DNA of 64,000 bases, taken from positions 121,223 through 185,222 of the forward strand of contig JAPOPC010000064.1 of assembly GCA_026713105.1 (NCBI GenBank), written 5' to 3'. The DNA is from Acidimicrobiaceae bacterium. GTDB taxonomy: Bacteria > Actinomycetota > Acidimicrobiia > Acidimicrobiales > Poriferisodalaceae. A program made the position numbers and the translations under genes. The notes beneath the pieces are model-generated. The model saw only the letters and a program-made list of their open reading frames with translations, made no database searches and was not told the DNA's origin. This document shows positions 24,381 to 32,819 of this stretch, piece by piece (the first letter of the stretch is position 1; the number at the start of each line of letters is the position of its first letter).

Positions 24381-25115
24381 GTGAGCAGCGTGGTAGTGAC
24401 GGGAGCGAGCTCTGGGATCGGCGAGGCGATCGCAGGGCGATTTGTGGCCGACGGCTGGGATGTGCTGACCGGCAGTCGGAGCGAACCCGATCTCGGCGGC
24501 TCGGACTGGCTGCGCACTGACGTGGCCGATCCGGCTCAGGCCGATGCGCTCGTCGCTGCGGCCGTCGAGCGCATCGGATCGCTCGACGTGGTCGTCAACA
24601 ACGCCGGCGTCCAAGTCGAGAAGACCGTCGCCGACACGTCCGACGCAGAGTTCGACCACGTCATGGACACGAACGTCCGGGGCGTGTTCAACATCTGCCG
24701 GGCCGCGGTGCGCCAGATGGCCAGCCAGCCCGGCGGAGGCGTCATCATCAACATCGCCTCGATTGCCGCTACCCATGCCGACGCCGGCATGGCGATGTAC
24801 AACGCCTCGAAGGGTGCCGTCGAAGCCCTCACCCGAGCGATCGCCATCGACCATGGGCACCAGGGCATCCGCTGCGTCGCGGTCAGCCCCGGCTGGATCG
24901 CTACGGCACTGGCTGATGCCGTATTCGATCTCGAAGCAGACCCTGACGCAGCCCGACAAGCGGCCATCGAACGCCATCCGATCGGCCGGCTCGGCACTCC
25001 AGACGACATCGCCGAAGTCGTCTTCTGGCTCGCAAGCCCTGCGGCCAGCTTCGTCTCGGGCAGCGTGTTTACTGTGGACGGTGGACTCACCGCCCAGAGC
25101 CCTATCGGTGGCTGA
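24381..25115 (+). CDS. Short-chain dehydrogenase/reductase (SDR)
   Basis: Classical NAD(P)-dependent oxidoreductase of 244 residues: cofactor motif VVVTGASSGIGEAIA, NNAG at about 73-76, catalytic serine in INIASIAATH and the YNASK motif (Y and K four apart) near 141-145, and the C-terminal GSVFTVDGG. Starts with GTG. First of several same-strand metabolic genes continuing to 29447, so it likely oxidises or reduces a hydroxyl intermediate of that pathway. Confidence 0.88.
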   Translation: MSSVVVTGASSGIGEAIAGRFVADGWDVLTGSRSEPDLGGSDWLRTDVADPAQADALVAAAVERIGSLDVVVNNAGVQVEKTVADTSDAEFDHVMDTNVRGVFNICRAAVRQMASQPGGGVIINIASIAATHADAGMAMYNASKGAVEALTRAIAIDHGHQGIRCVAVSPGWIATALADAVFDLEADPDAARQAAIERHPIGRLGTPDDIAEVVFWLASPAASFVSGSVFTVDGGLTAQSPIGG

Positions 25116-25202
25116 AGCGTCCGATCGCGCGCCGCTCAGCACGGGCCGAGCGCGAGTGAACGCTCCGCTGAGCAGCCACGGAGCAAATCAGGCGGCACGG
25201 CG

Positions 25203-26405
25203 GTGACAGCTCCACGCCAGCCATGCCCGGTTGCCGCCGTCGAAGCGCTGATCGTGTCGGTGCCAGCGGTTGGCAACGCATTTGCCGAGGGCTCCGAGGA
25301 GACCCTGCTGGTCAAGGTGACCGACGTTGACGGGCGGATCGGCATCGGCGAGTCGGTGTGCACGCCCGCAGTCACGAAAGCGATGATCGACCAGCGCACC
25401 ATCCACTTCTGGAGCCAGGGCATCTCCGACGCGGTGGTCGGCGCCGACCCCATCGAAGCCGCAGCGCTGTACGACCGGGCGTATCACGGAAGCTTCTACC
25501 ACGGCCGCCGCGGCACCTACATCCAGGCCTACTCAGCGGTCGACATCGCGCTCTACGACCTCGCCGGGCGCCAGCTCGGACTGCCCGTTTACAAGCTGCT
25601 CGGCGGCGCCCGCACGGATCGAATCCGGCCCTATGCGACCTGCTATCCGGGCGACATCTACGACGGACCCATGGACGCGGTGCTCGACGAGGTCACCCGC
25701 CAAGCCACAGTCGCCGCGGACCAAGGCCTCACCGCTGTCAAAGTGCCGGTGCTGTTCGGTGCCGAGGTGTCCGACCGGGCCATCGTGACCTTCGTCGGAG
25801 ACTGCCGGGCAGCGTTCGGCGACGAGCTCACCATGGCGCTCGACTTCGGCTACCGCTGGTGGGACTGGCACGACGCCGCCTGGACGCTGCGCCGCATAGA
25901 GGACTTCGACGTGACCTTCGCGGAGGCGCCGCTGCGCCATGACGACCTGGCCGGCCACGCCCGCCTGGCCGCCGTGTCGCCCGTCCGGGTCGGCGGCGCC
26001 GAATTCGCGGCGGGTCGCTGGGAAGTGCGGGAATGGCTGACTACCGGCGGCGTGTCGCTGGTGCAACCTGGCGTCAGCCGGGCCGGCGGGTTCACCGAGC
26101 TGATGCGCATCGCCGAGCTGTGCGAGCTGCACGGTGCGCAGCTCATCCCCCACAGCTTCGCCACCGGCATCACCGACGTCGCCAACTTCCACCTGCAGGC
26201 CGCAGCCCTGACCATCCCGATGGTGGAATTCCGCTCGTCGCGGCTCGGCGAGTCGCGCCTGCGCACCGAGCTGGTGCACCCGCCCGAACCCGAGATCATC
26301 GACGGCTACGCAGCGCTGCCAACCGGTGCGGGCCTCGGCGTGGAGCTGAACGACGAGCTGGTGGCTGCCCACACGCTCGACGCAGCCGGCAACGGGAGCG
26401 ATTGA
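25203..26405 (+). CDS. Enolase-superfamily enzyme (mandelate racemase/muconate lactonizing type)
   Basis: Metal-dependent enzyme that abstracts a proton alpha to a carboxylate, typically an acid-sugar dehydratase, racemase or lactonizing enzyme. The barrel shows LTAVKVPV with K180, metal ligands D214 (ALDFGYRW), E241 (FAEAPL) and E267 (VGGAEFA), and the catalytic histidine in LIPHSFATG (H317). The usual K-x-K base pair reads K-V-P, so the second lysine is absent and H317 probably acts as the base. Length 400 is typical. It lies between two SDR genes and ends 3 bases before the 2OG oxygenase gene, suggesting a shared pathway. Confidence 0.87.
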   Translation: MTAPRQPCPVAAVEALIVSVPAVGNAFAEGSEETLLVKVTDVDGRIGIGESVCTPAVTKAMIDQRTIHFWSQGISDAVVGADPIEAAALYDRAYHGSFYHGRRGTYIQAYSAVDIALYDLAGRQLGLPVYKLLGGARTDRIRPYATCYPGDIYDGPMDAVLDEVTRQATVAADQGLTAVKVPVLFGAEVSDRAIVTFVGDCRAAFGDELTMALDFGYRWWDWHDAAWTLRRIEDFDVTFAEAPLRHDDLAGHARLAAVSPVRVGGAEFAAGRWEVREWLTTGGVSLVQPGVSRAGGFTELMRIAELCELHGAQLIPHSFATGITDVANFHLQAAALTIPMVEFRSSRLGESRLRTELVHPPEPEIIDGYAALPTGAGLGVELNDELVAAHTLDAAGNGSD

Positions 26406-26408
26406 CCA

Positions 26409-27707
26409 GTGAGCGAGCCGTCGGCTGGGCTGTCGGCGGAGGCGCCGCCAAACGCGCCGGCGGCTGACGGAAGCGAACGCGGTGCTGTCGGTGACATCAC
26501 CACGTACAACCCGCATCTCGGCAACCGGCTCGGCATCGCTGACGCACCTGCGGCGACCGGCGCGGCCATCGACGGGCGACGAGTGCTTGTCGAATTCGCC
26601 GACGGGCACGAGCGGACCTACGCGGCCCAATGGCTGCGACACTGCTGCTGGTGCGACGAATGCGGCAACCCCGCTGACGGCATCCGATTCACGACGGTGG
26701 CCAGCTTCCCGTCGGACATCGCCCCCGCCAGCGCCCACACCTGTGACGGCGACTTGGTGCTTTCCTGGCCCGACGGCCACCGATCGTTCTACGGCGGCGA
26801 CTGGCTCGCGGCGAACGCCTACGACGACGACGCCCGCAATCGGCGAGCCGCTTGGCAGCCCACCACCTGGCGAGCCGAGCTCGCAGACGACTTCCCGACC
26901 GTCGACTGGGACGAGGCCAGCGACGGAGGCAGCGGACAACTGCGCGCCTATCGGCTGCTGCGGGACTACGGCATCGTGCGCATCGACAACCTCGGCACCG
27001 ACCCCGCCTGCACCGGGCAGCTCGCCGACCTCGTCGGCCCAATCCATGAGACAACCGTCTACGGCCGCATCTACGACGTGCGGGCCGAACCTGTGGCGAA
27101 GCTCGGCGCCAAGACCGGCATGGCCCAAGCGCCCCACATCGACGACGCCTTCTACTACTCCCCGCCCGGCATCGACATCTTCCACTGCCTGGTCAATACC
27201 GACGTCGGCGGCATGAGCACCTACGTGGACGGCTTCTCCATCGCCGAGTCGCTTCGGGCCGACGAGCCCGACGCATTCGAGGCCCTCACCACCCTGCCGG
27301 TCACCCACATCCGGCGCCATCCCGGCGAGATCAACCTGCGCAGCCGCAGCCCGGTCATCCGGCTCGACGAATTCGGACGCCCGAGCGGCATCCGCTACTT
27401 CGACCGGGCGCTCGGCCCGCCCGACGTCCCGCCAGACGACGTCGACCGGCTGTATGACGCCATCCGGGCCTTCAGCGACCGGATGAGAAGCCCCGAATTC
27501 ACTGCCACGATCCGGGTCGAGCCCGGACAGGGCGTGCTCATCGACAACCACCGGGTCATGCACGGGCGGACCGCGTTCGACCCAGCCAGCGGGCGTCACA
27601 TCCGCCTCTGTCACGTCCCCCGTGACGAGTTCCACGGCCGGCTGCGGGAACTCAGCCTGCGACTCGACCCGTGGTCCCACGACCAGTACCTGCCACAGGG
27701 TTCATGA
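26409..27707 (+). CDS. Gamma-butyrobetaine-hydroxylase-like Fe(II)/2-oxoglutarate dioxygenase
   Basis: Two-domain oxygenase like gamma-butyrobetaine and trimethyllysine hydroxylases. The N-terminal DUF971-type zinc domain (residues about 55-140) shows QWLRHCCWCDECGNP and SAHTCDGD as metal ligands. The TauD-fold domain carries the iron motif APHIDDAFYYSPPG (H-x-D near residue 246) and the distal histidine in IDNHRVMHGRTAF (near 385), with the 2OG-binding arginine following in GRHIRLCHV. Length 432 is normal. The product could hydroxylate a quaternary-amine carboxylate (carnitine-like route), but the true substrate is unknown. Confidence 0.85.
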   Translation: MSEPSAGLSAEAPPNAPAADGSERGAVGDITTYNPHLGNRLGIADAPAATGAAIDGRRVLVEFADGHERTYAAQWLRHCCWCDECGNPADGIRFTTVASFPSDIAPASAHTCDGDLVLSWPDGHRSFYGGDWLAANAYDDDARNRRAAWQPTTWRAELADDFPTVDWDEASDGGSGQLRAYRLLRDYGIVRIDNLGTDPACTGQLADLVGPIHETTVYGRIYDVRAEPVAKLGAKTGMAQAPHIDDAFYYSPPGIDIFHCLVNTDVGGMSTYVDGFSIAESLRADEPDAFEALTTLPVTHIRRHPGEINLRSRSPVIRLDEFGRPSGIRYFDRALGPPDVPPDDVDRLYDAIRAFSDRMRSPEFTATIRVEPGQGVLIDNHRVMHGRTAFDPASGRHIRLCHVPRDEFHGRLRELSLRLDPWSHDQYLPQGS

Positions 27708-27741
27708 GCACCTGTCCACGATCCACGAGAGGGGCCGCCAC

Positions 27742-28503
27742 GTGATCAGCGCCGACCTCACCGGCAAGCGGAGCATCGTCAGCGGCGGGGCCAGCGGCAT
27801 CGGCCTGGGCGTAACCCGCACGTTCGCCGCCAACGGCAGCACTGTGGCCATCGCCGACCTGGCGGGCGACCGGCTCACCGCCACGGTGCGAGCGCTGACC
27901 GACGAAGGGCTCGACGTGTTTGGCGCACCCTGCGATCTGCGCGACAACGACTCTGTGGCTGCCATGGTCGACGCCGCCGCCGGACAAATGGGCGGCATCG
28001 ACTACCTGCTCAACATCGCCGGCCATCCCGTCACGCTCCAGACGATTCCCGCGAGCGACCTCGAGTCGCAGACCGAGCAACTATGGGCTGAGGCGCTGTC
28101 AATCAACCTGCTGTCGGCCTTCCGCACGGCAAAGGCCGCGGCGCCCTACCTGAAGGAATCCCGCGGCGCCATCGTGAACACGGCATCGATGTCGGGCTGG
28201 CGCGGCGGCGGCTCCAGCTCGCCCTACAGCGTCGCCAAGGGCGGACTCATCACGCTCACCAAGGAACTGGCACGCGGCCTGGCCCCCGAAGTGCGGGTGA
28301 ACGCCATCTCCCCCAGCTACGTGCACCCCGACTCCACCAACTTCCCGATCCGCTGGGAGACGGTCTTCGAAGATTCCGAGGCGCTGCCGCTGGGCCGGCC
28401 CGGCACTGCCGCCGAGTACGCCGACGCATGCCTGTTCCTCTGTGCCGGCGCCAGCTACATCACCGGCCAGACGATCCACGTCGACGGCGGTTGGAGCGCC
28501 TGA
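27742..28503 (+). CDS. Short-chain dehydrogenase/reductase (SDR)
   Basis: NAD(P)-dependent SDR of 253 residues: SIVSGGASGIGLGVTRTF binds cofactor, then LLNIAG, the active-site PYSVAKGG (Y-x3-K) and GQTIHVDGGWS. The GTG at 27742 is preceded by GAGAGGGG and begins the fold; the frame continuing upstream into the oxygenase gene is rejected. Sits directly behind the 2OG oxygenase, so oxidation of the newly made hydroxyl group is a natural guess. Confidence 0.87.
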   Translation: MISADLTGKRSIVSGGASGIGLGVTRTFAANGSTVAIADLAGDRLTATVRALTDEGLDVFGAPCDLRDNDSVAAMVDAAAGQMGGIDYLLNIAGHPVTLQTIPASDLESQTEQLWAEALSINLLSAFRTAKAAAPYLKESRGAIVNTASMSGWRGGGSSSPYSVAKGGLITLTKELARGLAPEVRVNAISPSYVHPDSTNFPIRWETVFEDSEALPLGRPGTAAEYADACLFLCAGASYITGQTIHVDGGWSA

Positions 28504-28598
28504 GCACCCGAATGCCAGCCGGATCCCGCATCCGAACCACAACCGACCAGCATCCAGAGCAACAGCCGAGCAACACCGACGAGACAGGCCAGAAACCG

Positions 28599-29447
28599 AT
28601 GAGCAAGCCCGAGCGGTGGCGAGACCCAGCCAAGAAGCTCTTCCCCCACCAGGTCGGCTTCACCGCGCCGCCCATGGACTTCGACGCTGCCCCGAGCGAT
28701 TTCCTGCGCATGTGCCCGCCGTCGGTCGGCGTGCACGGGCGCCTGCTGCACGCCCCCGGCTACGCACACCGCCTCAGCGACCGTGCCGGGCTGTTCCACT
28801 TGCTCGAAGAGACCGTGCACTGCCTGTCCAACAGCGGCGCCGACGTGGTCGGGCAGGTCGGCACGAACTGGGTGCACGCCGCCGGCACCGACGCCTCGGA
28901 CATCCGCCGCTTCACGATCGAGATGGCCGAGAAGTACGAGACGCCGTTCCACATGGCCGGACTGACACTGGTAGAGGCCTGCGAGGAGCACGGCTACGAG
29001 CGGGTCGCGCTCAACGCCGCCTACTTCTGGCCCGACTGGCGCGACGGCGTGGTGCGCTTTCTGCGCAGCGCGGGCATCGATGTCGTGTGGGCAGGAAACT
29101 TCGTCGACCAGGGCTGGTACGCCACCCAGGAAGAGGTGAACGACTGCATCTGGATCTTCGGGGGCGACCTCGCGCTGCGCTCGTGCGAGTACGCCCTCGC
29201 CCAAGCGCCCGGCGTCGACGCAGTGCTCGTCAACGGCATGTCCAACTACCGGGGCGATGACGGTCTGCCGCAGCGCTTCGTGAGCTTGGCTGCCGGCATC
29301 GAAGCGCAGCTCGGCGTGCCGATCATCTCCTCGGACATCAGCCTGCACTGGCGCATCCTGCGGACGCTCGGCGTCGAGCCGCTGGGCCGCCAGGGCTCGC
29401 TGCTGGCCTCCCTACAGCCAGGGGCGCCATCCCAAGCGACCTCTTGA
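28599..29447 (+). CDS. Asp/Glu racemase-superfamily protein (maleate-isomerase-like), cysteines absent
   Basis: A 282-residue protein with the two-lobed layout of the maleate isomerase/arylmalonate decarboxylase branch: KLFPHQVGFTAPPMDF at the N-terminus, GADVVGQVGTNWVHAAG near residue 90 and VDAVLVNGMSNYRGDDG near 210. In the family the last two segments each hold a catalytic cysteine (as in ACTSG and SCTN); here they read GQVGTNW and VNGMSNY, so both are missing. It may do a different reaction or have lost activity. The ATG at 28599 follows the SDR stop by 95 bases; the frame continuing upstream overlaps that gene. Confidence 0.68.
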   Translation: MSKPERWRDPAKKLFPHQVGFTAPPMDFDAAPSDFLRMCPPSVGVHGRLLHAPGYAHRLSDRAGLFHLLEETVHCLSNSGADVVGQVGTNWVHAAGTDASDIRRFTIEMAEKYETPFHMAGLTLVEACEEHGYERVALNAAYFWPDWRDGVVRFLRSAGIDVVWAGNFVDQGWYATQEEVNDCIWIFGGDLALRSCEYALAQAPGVDAVLVNGMSNYRGDDGLPQRFVSLAAGIEAQLGVPIISSDISLHWRILRTLGVEPLGRQGSLLASLQPGAPSQATS

Positions 29448-29536
29448 TGCACCCGAACCGGTGGGGGTTCCGATGCGTTGAAGTGGATGACACTGTTGAG
29501 GGCGCTGTAACCCGCCAGTCACCGCAGAGGAAATCC

Positions 29537-30010
29537 ATGCACTCATTCCGAAGAGCATCCCGGCTGGCCAGCGCAGCACTCGGGCTCGCGCTCGTCGCAG
29601 GCGCGTGCGGCTACTACGACGACACCACCGAGGTGGTCACGCCCGCGCTGCCGGGCTCCGATGCCTCTGTCCGCGGCACCATCACCTACCGGGAGCGGAT
29701 CGCCCTCACGCCCGACGCCGTGGTGACCGTTCAGCTGCGCGACACGTCCTACGCCGACGCCGCCTCGGTGCTCATCGCCGAGCAAATCATCAGCAGCCCC
29801 GGCCAGGTGCCCATTGATTTCGACCTCCGCTATGTCAGCGACGAGATCGACGACCGCAACACCTATTCGATCTCAGCGGTGATCACCGAGAGCGACGGCC
29901 GCATGGCCTTCACCAACGACACCGCATACGACGTGATCACCCGCGGCAACCCTCGCCGCGTCGACATGACACTGGTGATGGTGGAGCCGCCACCCGAAGT
30001 GACGCCCTGA
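29537..30010 (+). CDS. YbaY-like secreted lipoprotein
   Basis: A 157-residue lipoprotein: Arg-containing N-terminus, hydrophobic stretch ASAALGLALV and lipobox VAGAC, so the mature protein starts at the cysteine. The mature part has SVRGTITYRERIALTPDAVV, QLRDTSYADAAS and VPIDFDLRY, the beta-sandwich of YbaY/YscW-type lipoproteins. The ATG at 29537 is preceded by AGAGGAAA. Function of the family is not established. It is convergent with the transporter gene, separated by one base. Confidence 0.8.
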   Translation: MHSFRRASRLASAALGLALVAGACGYYDDTTEVVTPALPGSDASVRGTITYRERIALTPDAVVTVQLRDTSYADAASVLIAEQIISSPGQVPIDFDLRYVSDEIDDRNTYSISAVITESDGRMAFTNDTAYDVITRGNPRRVDMTLVMVEPPPEVTP

Positions 30011-30011
30011 A

Positions 30012-31355
30012 TCAGCCGCGGACGGCGGCCGCCCGCTGCTCGTGCTCGGGTCGTCGCGTTGCCCGCCGCACCCCGGTGTAGGTGAAGAAGGTGACCGCCA
30101 CCAGCGCGATGCCGAACAGCGCGTTCGCATAGTTCACGCCGCGGTACTGGAACGTCTCGTACAGGGCACCCGCGCTGAGCCCCGCCAGCGCACCCGCGCC
30201 GAGCATTGCGAAGTCGCCCACGCCCTGCACCGACACTCGCTGATGAAGCGGGTACAGCTCCACCAGCAGGCTCGACGCGGCGACCACGCCGAAACACCAT
30301 CCCAGCCCGATCAGGAAATTGCCCATGAACACGCCGAGGACGCCCTCGGGCGGTGTCACCGCCGCCCACCACGCTCCCCAGGTACACAGTCCTCCCGCGA
30401 CATACAGCATCGGGTACTTGCCGACCGAGTCGGTGAGGCGGCCCACGAGGGGCGACAGGAGATACATGCCCAGGATGTGGAATCCCATCATGTGACCAAT
30501 GACGTTCAGGGACTGCTCTCCCGCCTTCATATGCAGCGGGGTGAGCGCCATGACGCCCACCATCGTCACCTGAGAGACGATCATGGCGAACACGGCGAGA
30601 CGTGCCTGGCTCTGCTGCATGATCAGCGAGATTGCCTGACGCACGGTGGGCCGCGCCTCGGCCTTGCGGGTGCCGTTGGCGACCCCTTCGGCTGCGAGCT
30701 CGTTGGCCATGTGCAGCGGGTCTGGGCGCAGGAAGACCTCCACGATGGCTGCTGCCAGCAGGAACATCACTCCGGCGAACACGTACGAGCCGGTCTTGTC
30801 GGGCAAGCCGATGGTGACGCCGACTTCGCTCGCATAGCCCGACACCACAGAGCCGGTGTAGGACCCGAACGTGGTCGCCCACACGATCATGCTGATGGTG
30901 CTGGCGCGGCGGTTCTCCTGCGCCAAGTCCGACGCTGCGTAGCGGGTCGCCAAGTTGGCGGCATTGCCGGCACCGGCGCCGAACACGCCCAGGCACAGCA
31001 GCGGGTAGCTGAGCAGGATCGCTCCCAGCACTGCCAGCGTCGCGCCTCCCGCACCTACGAGGTACCCGAACCGCAGGCCTGACCGGCGGCCGTACTTGTT
31101 CATGAGCTTCGACATCGGAGCGGCGACCGCGGCCGAGCCGATGGACAGGCTGCTCGCAGCGATCGTCGCCAGTGTGGAGGAGCCGGTGATGTCCTCGGCC
31201 AGCAGAGCGCTCACGATGTACGTGGCGACCAGTCCGAAGCCCCCGGCGGCCTGGCTGGCGATGAGCACGATGATGGTGCGCTTCTGGATGCGCTCTTTGT
31301 CCGCCTGGGTGTACGCGGAGGCGCGCTCGACTGCGAACACTGTGTCCCCCGACAT
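30012..31355 (-). CDS. Major facilitator superfamily transporter
   Basis: A 447-residue integral membrane protein with about 12 hydrophobic segments in two halves, a charged cytoplasmic loop near the middle (KAEARPTVRQA), and the MFS-A-like MSKLMNKYGRRSG between segments 2 and 3 and VGRLTDSVGKYP in the second half. Likely a proton-coupled importer or exporter of a small molecule. Its position next to the catabolic gene run suggests substrate uptake. The ATG at 31355 is preferred over a GTG six codons upstream. Confidence 0.87.
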   Translation of the reverse strand: MSGDTVFAVERASAYTQADKERIQKRTIIVLIASQAAGGFGLVATYIVSALLAEDITGSSTLATIAASSLSIGSAAVAAPMSKLMNKYGRRSGLRFGYLVGAGGATLAVLGAILLSYPLLCLGVFGAGAGNAANLATRYAASDLAQENRRASTISMIVWATTFGSYTGSVVSGYASEVGVTIGLPDKTGSYVFAGVMFLLAAAIVEVFLRPDPLHMANELAAEGVANGTRKAEARPTVRQAISLIMQQSQARLAVFAMIVSQVTMVGVMALTPLHMKAGEQSLNVIGHMMGFHILGMYLLSPLVGRLTDSVGKYPMLYVAGGLCTWGAWWAAVTPPEGVLGVFMGNFLIGLGWCFGVVAASSLLVELYPLHQRVSVQGVGDFAMLGAGALAGLSAGALYETFQYRGVNYANALFGIALVAVTFFTYTGVRRATRRPEHEQRAAAVRG

Positions 31356-31475
31356 CGCTACAGCTTGGCGCACTGGGACGCAGCGTGCACGACTGCGCGG
31401 AACACCGGGCAGACAGTCTGATCAGGCCGACCGGGCCCGGGGCACCCGCTGCACGTCTTGCGTACAGTCCCGCAG

Positions 31476-32354
31476 ATGCACGTCGGCATCACACCCATCA
31501 ACTCGACCGCCTACCTCGATCCCGGGTACCTGCGGTCGTTCTCCCAGCAGCTCGAGGAACTCGGGTACGAGTCGGTCTGGACGTTCGAGCACGTCATCGT
31601 GCCGTACGACTACGAGAGCCGCTACCCCTACAACCCCAGCGGCAAGCTGGGCCTCCCCACCGACGCAGGCTTCACCGACCCGTTCATTGCCCTGACGTTC
31701 GTCGCCGGGGCAACGCAGCGGCTCCGGCTCGGCACCGGCGTCAACATCGTCACCCAAGCCAATGCGCTCTACTTCGCCAAGCAAGCGTCATCGCTCGACC
31801 ACCTGTCGGGGGGGCGGCTCGAGCTGGGCATCGGCGTTGGCTGGCTGGAAGAGGAATTCGACGCGCTCGGCGTGCCCTTCGATCGGCGAGGCGCCCGCGC
31901 GGATGAGTACATCGACGCCATGACCGCCGCCTGGTCCGGCGAGGATGTGGACTTCCAGGGCGAATTCCTGAACTGGACCGGATTCTCGATGCTGCCGACG
32001 CCCGCGCAGCGGCCCCGCATGCCGTTGCTCATCGGCGGCACGACACCGCCTGCCATCCGCCGCCTGGTGGCCCGGGGCGACGGCTGGTATGTGATCCACA
32101 AGGACCTCGACGACTTCAAGCGCCTGGTCGGCGAGATGCACGCCGAATGCGACCGCCAGGGCCGCGATCCCGCCGAGTTGGCGCTGACCGCCTACTGGAA
32201 CTACCACCGCGAGGGGCTCGAAGGGCTCGAGACCTACCGCGACCACGGCGTGGAGCGGTTGCTGGTCAACACCGCTGCACTGCGCATGGGCAGGCCCGAG
32301 GACGCCATCGCGCAGTTTGCCGAGGAGGCCTTGCCGGCCTGCAACGAGGCCTAG
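31476..32354 (+). CDS. LLM-class flavin/F420-dependent oxidoreductase
   Basis: Luciferase-like (beta/alpha)8 oxidoreductase of 292 residues. It shows LEELGYESVWTFEHVIVP, RLRLGTGVNIVTQANALYFAKQASSLD and the LELGIGVGWLEEEFDALGVPF segment characteristic of F420-dependent members of actinobacteria. The role is probably F420H2-dependent reduction or oxidation of an unknown substrate. The ATG at 31476 was chosen over a TTG at 31458 because the strand MHVGITPINS begins the barrel. Stands alone and divergent from the MFS gene. Confidence 0.85.
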   Translation: MHVGITPINSTAYLDPGYLRSFSQQLEELGYESVWTFEHVIVPYDYESRYPYNPSGKLGLPTDAGFTDPFIALTFVAGATQRLRLGTGVNIVTQANALYFAKQASSLDHLSGGRLELGIGVGWLEEEFDALGVPFDRRGARADEYIDAMTAAWSGEDVDFQGEFLNWTGFSMLPTPAQRPRMPLLIGGTTPPAIRRLVARGDGWYVIHKDLDDFKRLVGEMHAECDRQGRDPAELALTAYWNYHREGLEGLETYRDHGVERLLVNTAALRMGRPEDAIAQFAEEALPACNEA

Positions 32355-32369
32355 CAGCGCTGCGGCGCG

Positions 32370-32819
32370 TCAGCCGTCGCCGATGGAGATGCGAATGCTG
32401 CCCGCCGGGTGCAGCGAGCAATAGCTGTTGAACGCTGCTGCCTCGCCGAATGTGTGCTCGGAGGTTTCGCCCGGCCCGACCTCGAAGGGGCCGATGGTGT
32501 GCTTCACCGAGTCGCGGTTCACGATGATCAGCAGGTCGCGCAGCTTGAATTCCAGCTCGTCTGGGACGATCTCGACGTCCTCGCCGGCGGCCAAGCGCTC
32601 CGCCGTGCCGGGCGGGATGTCGATGGTGTATGCCTCGCCATCAGGCTGATCGACGAAGCGCGACACCACCACGGGGATCACGGCAATCAGCAGTCCTCCC
32701 AGCAGGTACAGCAGGAGGGTCCGCTGGTTCGGCCAGCCCCGATCCCGCTGGCGGGCTTCGGGCGCAGAGTCGTGGTGCTGATCTTCGGGGTGTTCGGCAG
32801 CTTCGCCCGAATCAGTCAT
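32370..32819 (-). CDS. Membrane-anchored cupredoxin-like protein
   Basis: A 149-residue protein with a hydrophilic N-terminus, one transmembrane segment (LLLYLLGGLLIAVIPVVV) and an exported beta-sandwich. Copper-type ligands are visible: the histidine in SVKHTIGPFEV and the C-x2-H pair in SYCSLHPAGSIRIS, the usual order for cupredoxins, although the final methionine is not obvious. It may be an electron carrier or copper-binding protein. The ATG at 32819 overlaps the end of the enoyl-CoA hydratase gene by 8 nt. Confidence 0.75.
   Translation of the reverse strand: MTDSGEAAEHPEDQHHDSAPEARQRDRGWPNQRTLLLYLLGGLLIAVIPVVVSRFVDQPDGEAYTIDIPPGTAERLAAGEDVEIVPDELEFKLRDLLIIVNRDSVKHTIGPFEVGPGETSEHTFGEAAAFNSYCSLHPAGSIRISIGDG

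Noticed and set aside
25533..27680. Very long antisense reading frame over the enolase-superfamily and 2OG-oxygenase genes
   Set aside because: Mirror frame of GC-rich codons; product is Val/Gly/Asp-rich with no domain, while both plus-strand genes show full catalytic motifs. Similar shadows at 3510-4919, 30042-31082, 37892-39049, 41244-42923, 50656-52398 and 52356-53663 were dropped for the same reason.
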